From contig CAAGNL010000028.1 of assembly GCA_900771305.1 (NCBI GenBank), forward strand, positions 1 to 17,979: a stretch of DNA of 17,979 nt, given 5' to 3'. The first letter of the stretch is position 1. Each line of letters begins with the position of its first letter. The notes below the pieces were generated by a model. The model ran no database searches, was not told the DNA's origin, and was given only the letters and a program-made list of their open reading frames with translations. Shown one piece after another: positions 1 through 6,844 of the stretch. The stretch comes from Kiritimatiellia bacterium (lineage in GTDB: Bacteria > Verrucomicrobiota > Kiritimatiellia > RFP12 > UBA1067). Position numbers and translations under genes: made by a program.

Positions 1-21
1 AGACGTGTGCTCTTCCGATCT
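1..21 (+). other. Illumina TruSeq adapter remnant (non-biological)
   Basis: The first 21 bases, ending GTGTGCTCTTCCGATCT, match the 3' end of the Illumina TruSeq read-2/index adapter as I know it. Biological sequence starts at about base 22. The window therefore begins at a contig end with an untrimmed adapter. The apparent GTG start codon at position 5 lies inside the adapter and is not a gene start. Confidence 0.96.
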
Positions 22-22
22 G

Positions 23-988
23 TCGCACGGTCACGCCGGGGATCCCGCATACAAACGTGTTGTCCTCCACGTGACCTGGTATCCGGGACCCGTCCCCGTT
101 GGGCTCCCCACAGGCTGCGTCTCGGTCTGCCTGGGGGACTTCCTGCGGACAAGGACCGATTTCTCTCCCGACGAGATCGATCTCGACGCCTATCCCTATG
201 CCAAACTTCCGACGACGGAACGTCCGTGCGCGGCGATTTTCGCGCGTCGTCCGGACGCCTGTCTCGATCTGCTGCGCGTCCTGGGGGCGCGTCGCCTGGA
301 AGGCAAGGCCCGTAGACTGAAGGCGTTGTTCGTGCGGAAGGGCGACCACGCCCAGACGTTCTACGAGGAGATGATGGCGGCCTTCGGCTACAAGCACAAC
401 GCCGCCCCGTTCCGCGCGCTTGCGGAGCGCATCCCCTGGCGCGATCTCCCCGAGACGAAGGATCTTGCGGAGACCGTGCTCGCCTGCGCCGCGGAGATGG
501 ACATCGCGCGCCGCGTGCCGTGGCGGACCGCGAATGTGCGCCCCGCCAATTCCCCCGCCCGCCGCATCGGCGACGCCGCGGCACTCTTCGCCGGTGCGTT
601 GCCCGAACTGCTGCTGCGCCTCAACGAATTTGATCTCGCATCGCAGGACGGACAGAAGGCCGCGCAGAGACTTCTTCGTACGGAGGGGCGTGTGGGGGCG
701 GACCGCGCCGCGGCAATGCTCGCGAATGTCGTCACGCCGTTCGCCCTTGCCGAGGGACGCCTCTCTCGGGTGCCGGAGTGGCTCTGCCCCGAGGGCATCT
801 GCGCGCCGATGCGCCTGACGGCCTTCCGTCTGCTCGGCCGCGACCACAATCCCGCGCTCTACTCCGGAAACGGCCTTCTGCTCCAGGGACTCATCCAGGT
901 TCATCGGGAGTTCTGCCTCGCCGTCCACCCCGACTGCTCGACCTGCGCCCTCGTGCGCGCGCTTGCGGGTGCAGAGGAGAAGTGCTAG
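23..988 (+). CDS. DUF2851 family protein, 5'-truncated
   Basis: About 322 codons remain, read in frame from base 23 to a TAG stop. The start is lost beyond the contig end. The preserved part opens with a GDPAYKRVVLHV-like segment, which matches the 'H-x-DPAY-N-V-x-LHV' beginning of the DUF2851 core. A central VRPANSPARRI segment matches the family's 'RPANxPxxRI' block. A C-terminal stretch ends in CxxCALV, like the short Cys motif that closes DUF2851 proteins. The family is known mainly from Bacteroidota and PVC bacteria, has no established function, and is usually over 400 aa, so roughly 60-100 N-terminal residues are missing. No signal peptide or membrane segment can be judged because the N terminus is absent. 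The family call comes from remembered motifs and was not checked by search. Confidence 0.75.
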   Translation, partial: SHGHAGDPAYKRVVLHVTWYPGPVPVGLPTGCVSVCLGDFLRTRTDFSPDEIDLDAYPYAKLPTTERPCAAIFARRPDACLDLLRVLGARRLEGKARRLKALFVRKGDHAQTFYEEMMAAFGYKHNAAPFRALAERIPWRDLPETKDLAETVLACAAEMDIARRVPWRTANVRPANSPARRIGDAAALFAGALPELLLRLNEFDLASQDGQKAAQRLLRTEGRVGADRAAAMLANVVTPFALAEGRLSRVPEWLCPEGICAPMRLTAFRLLGRDHNPALYSGNGLLLQGLIQVHREFCLAVHPDCSTCALVRALAGAEEKC

Positions 989-991
989 AAT
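963..991 (+). promoter_or_regulatory. Extended -10 promoter for the DUF486 gene, leaderless configuration
   Basis: TTGCGG (963-968) is followed, after 17 bp, by TAGAAT (986-991). The -10 is preceded by TG at 983-984, giving an extended -10, TGCTAGAAT. The TAG stop of the preceding gene (986-988) lies inside this -10. The expected transcription start is about 998-1000 and the ATG is at 1000, so the mRNA would have essentially no leader. There is no Shine-Dalgarno sequence at the right distance; AGGAGA at 974-979 is too far upstream. Confidence 0.5.
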
Positions 992-999
992 CTCCGCAC

Positions 1000-1392
1000 A
1001 TGAGTCTGGAAAGTCTGTCAAAGCCCATGGGCGTCGTGCTCACCGTGGGAATGCTGGTTGTGAGCAATCTGATGATGACCTTCGCGTGGTATTGGCACCT
1101 GAAGGGCGGCGTCAAGGCCGAATCCGGGAGCTTGTGGTCGTTGTTCGGCATCGTTCTCGTCAGTTGGGGAATTGCGTTCTTCGAATATTGCGTGGCGGTT
1201 CCGGCGAACCGGATCGGCACGATCTCAGGGCTCTCCGTGCCTCAGCTGAAGATCATCCAGGAGGTGATCACAGTCTGCGTGTTCATCCCGTTCGTGATGA
1301 TCTTCATGGGCGAGAAGTGGCGGTGGGACTACCTCTGGGCATTCCTCTGCATGGTCGGTGCCGTGTATTTCGTGAATCGGTCCAGGCTCTAG
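1000..1392 (+). CDS. DMT-type small membrane protein, DUF486 (COG3169) family
   Basis: This 130-aa hydrophobic protein has four likely membrane segments, at roughly residues 10-30, 46-66, 83-105 and 110-125. The segments SNLMMTFAWYWHLK, then FFEYCVAVPANRIG, then LKIIQEVITVCVF strongly resemble DUF486 proteins, a short branch of the drug/metabolite transporter superfamily. Its substrate is unknown. The length is slightly above the family's 110-120 aa because of a short N-terminal extension. The ATG at 1000 fits a leaderless transcript from the promoter at 963-991. An alternative in-frame ATG at 1027 would remove the extension and give the more usual N terminus. The gene follows DUF2851 by 11 bp and ends in TAG. 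Confidence 0.85.
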   Translation: MSLESLSKPMGVVLTVGMLVVSNLMMTFAWYWHLKGGVKAESGSLWSLFGIVLVSWGIAFFEYCVAVPANRIGTISGLSVPQLKIIQEVITVCVFIPFVMIFMGEKWRWDYLWAFLCMVGAVYFVNRSRL

Positions 1393-1410
1393 GGCGGTTG
1401 AATCCATGGA

Positions 1411-1428
1411 CGTCAAGATTTCTTGACG
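1411..1428. promoter_or_regulatory. Perfect 18-bp palindrome, candidate operator upstream of comM
   Basis: CGTCAAGATTTCTTGACG consists of two perfect 8-bp arms around a TT centre. It ends 5 bp before the TTGACA -35 element of the comM promoter. The CTTGAC half-site (1422-1427) recurs at 1433-1438, one helical turn downstream, partly inside the -35. As a transcription terminator it is unconvincing, because the loop is tiny and no T run follows. A binding site for a dimeric regulator is more likely. Confidence 0.5.
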
Positions 1429-1433
1429 CTTCC

Positions 1434-1462
1434 TTGACAGAACTAGAGGTCACCTCTAGCAT
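1434..1462 (+). promoter_or_regulatory. comM promoter with a palindromic operator between -35 and -10
   Basis: A consensus -35, TTGACA (1434-1439), is followed by a 17-bp spacer and TAGCAT (1457-1462, 4/6 match to TATAAT). The spacer and the left half of the -10 are occupied by the perfect palindrome CTAGAGGTCACCTCTAG (1443-1459, 8-bp arms around one C). Placed there, a bound dimer would block RNA polymerase. The predicted start is about 1469, leaving an approximately 90-nt leader. The leader contains a small hairpin, GGCGC/GCGCC (1520-1534), and a weak AGGA (1543-1546) before the ATG. A second extended -10-like TGTTATTCT lies at 1501-1509 but lacks a good -35. Confidence 0.55.
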
Positions 1463-1558
1463 TTTTGACTTTTCTAGGACTACAAAACTTCCATTCACTC
1501 TGTTATTCTTTCCTCCGTCGGCGCGTGGTGCGCCGCAGCGAAAGGAACAACAGGGACT

Positions 1559-3094
1559 ATGCTGGCGAAATGTCATTCGGGGGCGGTCTGTGGCGTTGAC
1601 GCACGGACGGTCGAGATCGAGGTCTGTTCGGCGGATGGGGCGCCGCAGTTCACGCTGGTTGGGTTGCCCGACCAGGCGGTGAAGGAGGCGAAGGACCGCG
1701 TCTCAACGGCGATCGGAAATTCGGGTTTCAAGAAGATCGAGTCGAACATCACCGTGAACCTCGCCCCGGCGGATGTCCGCAAGGAGGGGCCGATCTACGA
1801 CCTTCCCATCGCGGTGTGCCTGCTCGCGGCGGCGGGAAAGATCCGCGCTCCCGATCTGGGGGACTATGCGTTGGCCGGGGAGCTCGCATTGGCGGGAGGC
1901 GTCCGTCGCGTACAGGGCATCCTGCCGATCGTCCTCGAGATGCGGCGAATCGGCAAGAAGGGCATTCTCGTGCCGGCGGAGAACGCCGCCGAGGCGAGCG
2001 TGGTCGACGGCATCTCCGTCTATCCCGTGCGCACGCTGCGCGAGGCGGCGGACTTCCTTGCCGGCACGCACGTCATCGAGCCGGTGTTCGCGGACCTGAA
2101 GATGCTCGTCGCAAAGGGGCAGGAGGGCGGGGAGGACTTCGCAGACGTGAAGGGACAGGAATGTGCCAAGCGGGCCATCGAGGTGGCGGTGGCAGGAGGG
2201 CACAATCTGCTGATGATCGGTTCACCTGGCGCGGGCAAGACGATGCTCGCGCGGCGCATTCCATCCATTCTTCCGCCGCTCACCCCAGAGGAGGCTCTGG
2301 AGGTGACGCGCATCCATTCCGTGGCGGGAAAGCTCGAGGGTGGCGTTTCGCTGGTGACGCGACGTCCATTTCGTGCGCCGCACCACACGGTGAGCGACTG
2401 TGGACTGCTCGGTGGTGGCACGCACCCGCAGCCGGGGGAGGTCTCGCTCGCGCACCGCGGCGTGCTCTTCCTGGACGAGTTCCCGGAATTCCGCCGCAAC
2501 GTGCTGGAGGTGATGCGTCAGCCACTTGAAGATGGGCACGTCGCGATCTCCCGAGCCGCGGCGGCCTGTGATTTCCCCTCGCGTTTCATGCTGGTGGCGG
2601 CGATGAATCCATGCCCGTGCGGGTACGCCGACGACCCCACCCACGTCTGCCGCTGTTCGCAGAGGCAGGTCTCGGCCTATCGGGGGAAGATCTCGGGTCC
2701 GCTCCTCGACCGCATCGACATCCAGCTTTCGCTGCCGCCGGTTTCGATGCGTGAACTGCTGGACGCGCCGCAGGGGGAGCCTTCGGCGGCCATCCGCGCC
2801 CGAGTGGTCGAAGCCCGGCAGCGGCAGGAGGAGCGGTTCGCGGGAATGGCGGGAGTTCACTGCAATGCCGACATGAGGTCGAGGGACTTGGCCGACTTCT
2901 GTCGGTTGGACAAGGCGGGACAGTCCCGCATGCGGGGGTTGATCCAGGAGCTCGACTTGTCGGCACGTGCCTACGACCGTGTGCTCAAAGTGGCACGGAC
3001 CGTGGCAGATCTGGCGGGGTCGGAGGATGTGAAGGACGAGCACGTGTTCGAGGCGAGCCGCTGGCGGGAACTCGACCGGACCTACTGGAACTGA
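1559..3094 (+). CDS. comM: ComM/YifB-family AAA+ ATPase (Mg-chelatase ChlI-like)
   Basis: This 511-aa protein matches the full length of ComM/YifB. The N-terminal domain opens MLAKCHSGAVCGVDA and includes FTLVGLPDQAVKEAKDRV, the family's lonD-like ChlI fold. The AAA+ core follows, with Walker A GSPGAGKT at residues 221-228 and Walker B VLFLDEF with D306-E307. A CPCG...CRCS cysteine cluster (C352, C354, C364, C366) and the C-terminal Mg-chelatase domain, ending RELDRTYWN, complete it. In naturally transformable bacteria ComM is a hexameric helicase that drives branch migration of incoming single-stranded DNA during integration. It acts in the cytoplasm. The adjoining comEC gene fits this role. 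The ATG at 1559 gives the canonical family N terminus. The palindrome-bearing promoter upstream suggests regulated expression. Confidence 0.95.
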   Translation: MLAKCHSGAVCGVDARTVEIEVCSADGAPQFTLVGLPDQAVKEAKDRVSTAIGNSGFKKIESNITVNLAPADVRKEGPIYDLPIAVCLLAAAGKIRAPDLGDYALAGELALAGGVRRVQGILPIVLEMRRIGKKGILVPAENAAEASVVDGISVYPVRTLREAADFLAGTHVIEPVFADLKMLVAKGQEGGEDFADVKGQECAKRAIEVAVAGGHNLLMIGSPGAGKTMLARRIPSILPPLTPEEALEVTRIHSVAGKLEGGVSLVTRRPFRAPHHTVSDCGLLGGGTHPQPGEVSLAHRGVLFLDEFPEFRRNVLEVMRQPLEDGHVAISRAAAACDFPSRFMLVAAMNPCPCGYADDPTHVCRCSQRQVSAYRGKISGPLLDRIDIQLSLPPVSMRELLDAPQGEPSAAIRARVVEARQRQEERFAGMAGVHCNADMRSRDLADFCRLDKAGQSRMRGLIQELDLSARAYDRVLKVARTVADLAGSEDVKDEHVFEASRWRELDRTYWN

Positions 3095-3097
3095 TGG

Positions 3098-4606
3098 ATG
3101 TTGTTCCTTGAGGAGAAGGCCCCCTCGGTGCGCATGGCCCTGGCTGCGGGGATGCTGATCGCCGGAGAGGTGATTGGATTCGCCTCGCGTGGATTTGCGG
3201 AAGTGTGGGCCTGGATTGGATTCTTCTCTCTGCCGGCGCTTCTGGCGGCCTACGGGTGGGGACTGCGGCGAGTTGGCTACGCGGCAGTGTTCGTGCTGGG
3301 ATTTCTTCTGGCGCTGCGCACGGATGCCGAACTGAAGGACACTGAGGACGCGAATGCGGGGCTTTTTGGTCCGCGGCCAGCTCTCGACTTGCCCGTGGAA
3401 GGCCCCGTCACCTCTCGGCGGAATGGGAAGACAGGGCGATGCAGCGTCGACTTCCCCTCGCAGGTGGGACCTCTCGTTTTGAAGGTGGTTCTGCCGCTGC
3501 CCGAGGGAGGACGAGTGCCGCAGGTGGGGGAGATCTGGCGCGTGGACGGATGGATTTCCCGAGCACGGGACTGGTCGCATCGCTACGACCGGCGGACCCT
3601 GTGGGTGCCCCAGTCGGCGCGCGTGCGTTGTATGGAGGTGGTCCGCCGGGATTCGGTTCGTGCGGGATGGTCGGCCGCAGGTGAGGATCTCGCGCGGCGG
3701 GCCGGCGTGGGACTCGCGTGGTGTCCGGAGCTTGCGGCTCTCAATCGGGCGATTCTGCTGGGACGCCGCAGCGAGCTGCCGAAGACGTGGAAACGGGCGT
3801 TCGTGGATGCGGGGACAATCCACGTGTTCGCCATTTCTGGGCTCCACGTGATGGTGGTGGCGTGGTTGCTGAGTGCCGCACTGTCGTCACTGGGGGTCTC
3901 CGTGCGTGCCCATGGACTGGTCTGCCTGCCTTTGGTCTGGGCCTATGTTGTACTCACGGGATTGCGCCCAAGCGCGGTTCGGGCGGCTACGATGGTCTCG
4001 CTGTTCTTGGTGGCCCCGATGCTGGGGCGGCGTCCGGACTCGCTGGCGGCCTGGTCGGTGACGGCGCTTGGCGTCTACGCGTTTTCGCCCGAGCGGCTGT
4101 TCGACCTTGGGTGTACGCTCTCGTTCGTCGTGATGTTCGGGATTGTGGTCTGGTGCCATTGGGCTAGGCACTTCCGTCCGTGGTTTGAGGAGGGGAGCTG
4201 CTGGCGGAAATGGTCAGGGGGAATGGGGGTGTCGCTTGCCGCATGGGTGGCAGGCGTGCCGGTGGCGGCCGCGGCATTCGGGCGCTTTACGCCCGGGGGG
4301 CTGCTGGCGAACACCGTGATGATCTTCTGCGCCCAATGGATGGTGAAACTGGGGGCGGGGGGAGTTGTTGCGAGCTTCATCTGTCTGCCATTGGCTGCAG
4401 TGCTGAACAACGGGACGGCGATTCTCACATGGGTGATGGCGTCCGTCTCGGAGTGGGTGGCGGCGTTGCCGTTCTCAAGCTTCTCGGTGACACCTTGGTC
4501 TTTGCCGAAATGTGCGCTCTGGTATGTGGTGTGGGGCTTCGTGCTCCTCGGCGTGGGGGCGCTGCTGCCGCGAAGGGGTCAGGAATCGAAAAAATGGTGG
4601 AGATAA
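3098..4606 (+). CDS. comEC: ComEC/Rec2-family competence DNA channel, short form without the beta-lactamase-like domain
   Basis: This 502-aa polytopic membrane protein starts 3 bp after comM, with which it is probably cotranscribed. Two to three N-terminal membrane helices precede a soluble DUF4131-like region at roughly residues 80-200. The Competence domain follows, with the hallmark HVFAISGLHV at residues 242-251 and about eight further helices. ComEC forms the inner-membrane channel that takes up single-stranded DNA. The protein stops after the last helix with a short basic tail (RRGQESKKWWR). The C-terminal metallo-beta-lactamase-like nuclease domain of long ComEC proteins (about 750 aa) is absent. 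No beta-lactamase motif (HxHxDH) appears before the next gene, so this looks like a true short form and not a frameshift. The gene ends in TAA. Confidence 0.9.
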   Translation: MLFLEEKAPSVRMALAAGMLIAGEVIGFASRGFAEVWAWIGFFSLPALLAAYGWGLRRVGYAAVFVLGFLLALRTDAELKDTEDANAGLFGPRPALDLPVEGPVTSRRNGKTGRCSVDFPSQVGPLVLKVVLPLPEGGRVPQVGEIWRVDGWISRARDWSHRYDRRTLWVPQSARVRCMEVVRRDSVRAGWSAAGEDLARRAGVGLAWCPELAALNRAILLGRRSELPKTWKRAFVDAGTIHVFAISGLHVMVVAWLLSAALSSLGVSVRAHGLVCLPLVWAYVVLTGLRPSAVRAATMVSLFLVAPMLGRRPDSLAAWSVTALGVYAFSPERLFDLGCTLSFVVMFGIVVWCHWARHFRPWFEEGSCWRKWSGGMGVSLAAWVAGVPVAAAAFGRFTPGGLLANTVMIFCAQWMVKLGAGGVVASFICLPLAAVLNNGTAILTWVMASVSEWVAALPFSSFSVTPWSLPKCALWYVVWGFVLLGVGALLPRRGQESKKWWR

Positions 4607-4625
4607 ATGGAATTGTGACGCATTC

Positions 4626-4648
4626 AGCACGAAAGATTGTGCTATAAT
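4626..4648 (+). promoter_or_regulatory. Extended -10 promoter of the lipoprotein/cvpA/sigma cluster, with a dyad
   Basis: A perfect TATAAT (4643-4648) is preceded by TG at 4640-4641, an extended -10 promoter. No good -35 lies at 16-18 bp. An inverted repeat AGCAC-N8-GTGCT (4626-4630 / 4639-4643) overlaps the -10 and could be an operator. The predicted start is about 4655, leaving a leader of some 36 nt with GAGGA (4682-4686) just before the ATG at 4691. The region is AT-rich compared with its flanks. Confidence 0.6.
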
Positions 4649-4690
4649 AGACGAAAAAGTTTCGGCAAAGAAACGTAATTTGAGGATTTT

Positions 4691-5827
4691 ATGAAGATTA
4701 CAGCGACATTTCTTGTCATAACATTTATCTTTCTGGCGGGGTGCGGCGGTTCCGAGAAGACGCCCACACCGGCGGATGATGGCTCCGCGGCGGTGGCGAA
4801 GGGCATGGCCGAACTGCAGGTTCAGAACGTTCAGGGGGCGATTGCCGCGTTCAAGAAGGCCGCGCAGGTCTGTGAGACCAATTTCAATGCCCGGCTGCAG
4901 CTTTCCCTCGCCCTTCTCCGCCTTGGTGAAATCAGCGCGGCGGAACTTGCCGTGAAGGAGGCGCTCGCCTTGGATCCTGATTCCGCGGAGGCGCGCCTCG
5001 CGGAAGGGCAGGTCGCGTATCTGAAGAAGGACTACGCCCGTGCGATCGAAGCCTTTGCCGCAGTCGCGGCGGAGACTTCACTGCCGGCTACGATGCGAAG
5101 TGATGCGCTCGCCTCGCGTGGCGTTGTCGAACTGGCGCAGGGAGCCGGCGATTCGGCCCGTGTTTCGTTCCTCCGCGCGATGCGGCTCAACCGCCGCAAT
5201 GCGTCCGCCTGGTACCACCTGGGCGTCCTCTCGCGCGACACGTATCGTTTCACCGAGGCAGCCCTGGAACAGTTCGAGATGGCGGCTCGATTCTCCGATC
5301 CACGCGAGGAGCGTACGAAGAAGATTAGCCGAGACATCATCCCGGCGTTGAGGTCCGCCCGTATGGCCGCCACGGCATCGAAGCCCGGTGTGGCGAAGCG
5401 CGACCCCGCGGCGTCCGCCAAGCTCCTTGCCGAAGGCGAGAAGCTGCAGCAGAAGAAGCAGATCCGCGCCGCGATCAAGAAGTATGAAGCCGCATTCAAC
5501 GCGGATCCGCTTTCCGACGCGGCGGCGGCCAAGTATGCCTATCTGCTCTCGCTGAACGACAAGACGTCCGCGGGCGTCGACAAGGCGCTCGCCGCCTACC
5601 GCGCCGCGATCGACCAGCGGCCTGAACGGCAGAACTACTATCTTGCGGCGGCCCGCCTGGCGTACACGAACCAGCGGTGGATCACCGCGGTGCAGATCAT
5701 GGACCACGCCGTGGCGCACGATCCGGAGAATCGGACGACGCTCGATCTGCTCATCGCCTCCCTCCAGAAGGCGGGCAAGGGGAAGCTGGCGGAGATCTGG
5801 AAGGCCTACCGCGCGGAAGTGAAGTGA
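4691..5827 (+). CDS. TPR-repeat lipoprotein
   Basis: This 378-aa protein begins with a lysine, a hydrophobic stretch and the lipobox LAGC, with Cys18 as the predicted lipidated residue. It is therefore probably anchored in a membrane facing the periplasm. A short linker precedes tetratricopeptide-type repeats from about residue 35 to 200, such as VQGAIAAFKKAAQVCETNFNA and AELAVKEALALDPDSAEARL. A Lys/Gln-rich helix follows (about 235-260), then a second TPR block to the C terminus. TPR lipoproteins usually act as assembly scaffolds and the partner is unknown here. The gene is first behind the promoter at 4626-4648, and cvpA follows after 4 bp. Family identity is general (TPR) and no orthologue is claimed. 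Confidence 0.85.
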   Translation: MKITATFLVITFIFLAGCGGSEKTPTPADDGSAAVAKGMAELQVQNVQGAIAAFKKAAQVCETNFNARLQLSLALLRLGEISAAELAVKEALALDPDSAEARLAEGQVAYLKKDYARAIEAFAAVAAETSLPATMRSDALASRGVVELAQGAGDSARVSFLRAMRLNRRNASAWYHLGVLSRDTYRFTEAALEQFEMAARFSDPREERTKKISRDIIPALRSARMAATASKPGVAKRDPAASAKLLAEGEKLQQKKQIRAAIKKYEAAFNADPLSDAAAAKYAYLLSLNDKTSAGVDKALAAYRAAIDQRPERQNYYLAAARLAYTNQRWITAVQIMDHAVAHDPENRTTLDLLIASLQKAGKGKLAEIWKAYRAEVK

Positions 5828-5831
5828 TTGG

Positions 5832-6317
5832 TTGTCCGTTGAACTGGCCATATTGGACTGGGTCCTGATCGGTGCGGCGATCGTCCTCGTGCTGGGCGGT
5901 GGCTTTCTCGGGGCCTCCAGTCAGCTGGGGACCTTGGCCGGGTTCCTCACGGCCCCTCTGGCCGGCTACGCGGGCTGGGGGCTGGCGTGCGCGTTGGTGG
6001 CGGAGCTGGGCGTTCCCGAGGGCACGACGGCGACGGCCATCTCCGCGATCGTCGACCTCGTGGCGTCTCTCATCGTCTTCGGGGTGGTGCGCGGATTGGT
6101 GAAGAAGTTCGTGCGGGGATGCCTGGGAGGATGCGCGAATGTCATTGTGGGGGCTTTGGTGGGATTGTTCCTGGCGTTGGCGTTGCTGGCGCTGATGGTC
6201 GGAGTGGGGATGACGCCTCCCGGCGAATATTCCCGCGGATTCTGCGCGCAGCGGTCGATCATCGTCCATGACGTCGCCGCATGGCTGGATGGCCACGCGA
6301 AGGGGCGGACGCAATGA
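5832..6317 (+). CDS. CvpA-family inner membrane protein
   Basis: This 161-aa protein has four predicted membrane helices and glycine-rich segments. It opens LAILDWVLIGAAIVLVLGGG, matching the 'xDxxxxxxxxxxxxxGxxxG' start of CvpA (colicin V production) proteins. CvpA has been linked to envelope stress and colicin secretion in E. coli, but its mechanism is unclear. The start is TTG at 5832, with GGAAG at 5815-5819 as a distant ribosome site. No ATG or GTG offers a full-length alternative. The C-terminal 25 residues (AAWLDGHAKGRTQ at the end) are hydrophilic. The stop overlaps the sigma factor start as ATGA, which suggests translational coupling. Confidence 0.75.
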   Translation: MSVELAILDWVLIGAAIVLVLGGGFLGASSQLGTLAGFLTAPLAGYAGWGLACALVAELGVPEGTTATAISAIVDLVASLIVFGVVRGLVKKFVRGCLGGCANVIVGALVGLFLALALLALMVGVGMTPPGEYSRGFCAQRSIIVHDVAAWLDGHAKGRTQ

Positions 6318-6844
6318 AGGACCTGACGGACGTCGAGTTGATGGAGCTCGCCGCCCAGGGGCGGGAAGACGCCTTCGCGTGCCTTGTAGAAAAATATAAA
6401 GACATTCTGCTGAACTTCTTCCTCCGCAAGGGCGTTTCATACGTAGATGGACAGGATCTCGCGCAGCGGACGTTCCTGCGGCTTTGGAAATATCGGACCA
6501 AATACGAGCCTCAGGCCAAGTTCACGACGTTCCTGTTCCTCCTCGCGGGGCAGGAGTCCGTGGACTTCTACCGTGCCGAGGGCAGGAGGACCAGTCTCGC
6601 GGAAGGGTTGACGCGCGAGGCGGAGGTGCGGGCGGACGAACGGACGCCCACCTCCCCCGCCGAGGGCGAAGATGTTCGACGGGCCGTGTCGCGGCTCTCG
6701 CCGTCCCTGCGGGATGTGGTCGAGCTGGGCGTCTTCCAGGATCTTCCCTACGCCGAAGTCGGGGAGATTCTCGGAATCCCGGTGGGAACCGTGAAGTCGC
6801 GCATGTTCAACGCATTGCGGAAATTGAAGGAGATTCTGGAATGA
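6314..6844 (+). CDS. ECF-type RNA polymerase sigma factor (sigma-70 family)
   Basis: This 176-aa protein has the two-domain layout of ECF sigma factors. Region 2 spans roughly residues 15-90, with AFACLVEKYKDILLNFF and the conserved DLAQRTFLRLWKYRTKYEP. A variable acidic linker (about 95-120) follows. Region 4 spans about 122-176, with an HTH of the form LPYAEVGEILGIPVGTVKSR, nearly the family consensus. The ATG at 6314 overlaps the cvpA stop and has AGGGG about 8 nt upstream. An upstream in-frame start at 6281 would give an unusual extension. The stop overlaps the next gene as ATGA, the usual arrangement of a sigma factor with its membrane regulator. Confidence 0.93.
   Translation: MKDLTDVELMELAAQGREDAFACLVEKYKDILLNFFLRKGVSYVDGQDLAQRTFLRLWKYRTKYEPQAKFTTFLFLLAGQESVDFYRAEGRRTSLAEGLTREAEVRADERTPTSPAEGEDVRRAVSRLSPSLRDVVELGVFQDLPYAEVGEILGIPVGTVKSRMFNALRKLKEILE

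Noticed and set aside
5..22. GTG at position 5 as start of the first gene
   Set aside because: It lies in the adapter sequence, and DUF2851 proteins need a longer N terminus.
1411..1428. Intrinsic terminator for the DUF486 gene
   Set aside because: The loop would be 2-4 nt and no T run follows. Its position next to a -35 suits an operator better.
2222..3847. A 541-codon open frame on the - strand across comM and comEC
   Set aside because: It overlaps two well-identified genes and its product is Arg/His/Pro-rich without motifs, typical of a shadow frame.
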